Source of the DNA: JAMXLO01 sp963791495
GTDB taxonomy: Bacteria; Pseudomonadota; Alphaproteobacteria; Acetobacterales; Acetobacteraceae
Assembly (NCBI GenBank): GCA_963791495.1
Contig: CAWBST010000017.1
Coordinates: 601,722-665,721 of the forward strand
Direction of reading: 5' to 3'
DNA length: 64,000 bases
This document shows, piece after piece, positions 63,730-64,000 of the stretch. The position numbers were made by a program, and so were the translations under genes. Positions within the stretch are counted from its first letter, which is position 1. Each line of letters starts with the position of its first letter. The notes below the pieces were generated by a model that worked only from the letters and a program-made list of their open reading frames with translations, was not told where the DNA came from and did not search any database.

Positions 63730-64000
63730 GGCAGTGGTCTCTTCGACGATCTGAAGCCGTGATGCCGCGATGATGTCGTCGGCACGGGTCTCCAAATCGA
63801 ACAATCACCTCGGCTCCTCGTGCGCCATCCTCTCGCCGCTTCAGCTTCAGACTGTCGGGGCTACTTCCATCGGGATCAGTCTCGGTGTCCAGGTGCGCCA
63901 GATGCTCCGGTGTCTCCAGCCACGGCAATACCTCGACGCGATCATGGTGACAGCAGATGGTGCAGCCATTGCACGGCACCGTGGCATCCTTGTCGTTGCG
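63719..64000 (-). pseudogene. YkgJ-like cysteine-cluster protein, partial
   Basis: Near the window edge the minus strand reads VPCNGCTICCHHDRVEVLPW, with the CxxCxxCC cluster of the zinc/iron-chelating YkgJ family, followed by THLDTETDP-like acidic sequence and LKLKRREDGA. After that the expected Cys-rich continuation is lost and the frame becomes Arg/His-rich, so the gene is probably frameshifted near 63,815. The 5-prime end may lie outside the window. These proteins occur widely in phages; their function is not known. Confidence 0.5.

Larger units (their letters stand above)
50974..64000. mobile_element. decaying integrative element, left end at a tRNA-Cys att site
   Basis: The region begins at a tRNA-Cys 3-prime fragment and holds three tyrosine integrases (one intact, two decayed), a serine recombinase remnant, excisionase-like genes, a P-loop protein, an adenine methyltransferase remnant and phage-type fragments. 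Because the tRNA fragment is on the minus strand with its CCA end to the left, the element should extend to the right and the intact tRNA-Cys should lie beyond the window. The right boundary is not in view. Several integrases suggest that more than one element has been nested here. Confidence 0.75.

Overview
The window is GC-rich DNA from an alphaproteobacterium, most likely an acetobacterial or other Rhodospirillales genome. This placement is inferred from the PopZ-type (DUF2497) gene, the conserved run valS-popZ-tolC-pcm on one strand, and the general gene complement. No rRNA gene, complete tRNA gene or CRISPR array was found.

Layout. 1-8.8 kb: a decayed metallo-beta-lactamase-fold gene, an alpha/beta hydrolase, a MOSC/ferredoxin-reductase/2Fe-2S fusion, a truncated HAMP receptor, a thiamine-diphosphate enzyme, a glutathione S-transferase and a TauE/SafE permease. 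9-15.3 kb: valS, popZ, tolC and pcm; upstream of pcm a truncated ISAs1-type transposase reads in frame into it. 15.5-17.7 kb: an amidohydrolase, a GhrA-like dehydrogenase and a chemoreceptor remnant. 17.9-35.3 kb: a co-directional envelope and export cluster, described below. 35.5-42 kb: a lipoprotein, an IS630 element with a -1 slippery site, a phosphoesterase, a SnoaL-like protein, a frameshifted esterase, small secreted proteins and a YihY/BrkB protein. 42.4-50.6 kb: RlpA, an MFS carrier, an interrupted LigB-type extradiol dioxygenase, a NUDIX hydrolase, an OmpW protein and a gentisate-dioxygenase-like bicupin. From 50,974 to the right edge: a decaying integrative element.

The 17.9-35.3 kb cluster is the most unusual chromosomal locus. 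It holds a secreted beta-barrel, two HME-type RND permeases without a full adaptor, a small stand-alone protein resembling the last domain of an adaptor, FN3-like and PepSY periplasmic proteins, a secreted protein with a Cys-Met motif, a peptidoglycan-binding MacA-like adaptor, a MacB-type ABC permease, a coiled-coil porin and a further secreted protein. Several start/stop overlaps imply coupled translation. It looks like one multi-pump export apparatus; the substrate is unknown, with metal ions one possibility.

The right-hand element starts at a 44-bp fragment of a tRNA-Cys gene, from anticodon loop to CCA end, 90 bp before a tyrosine integrase. It then carries a scrambled serine recombinase, two more decayed tyrosine integrases each facing a small excisionase-like gene, a DUF3102-Gp37/Gp68 fusion, a P-loop protein with a proline-rich repeat, an XRE/adenine-methyltransferase remnant and phage-type fragments. 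Many of its genes are frameshifted.

Several chromosomal genes also carry one clean frameshift. Whether these are true mutations or assembly errors cannot be decided from the sequence alone.
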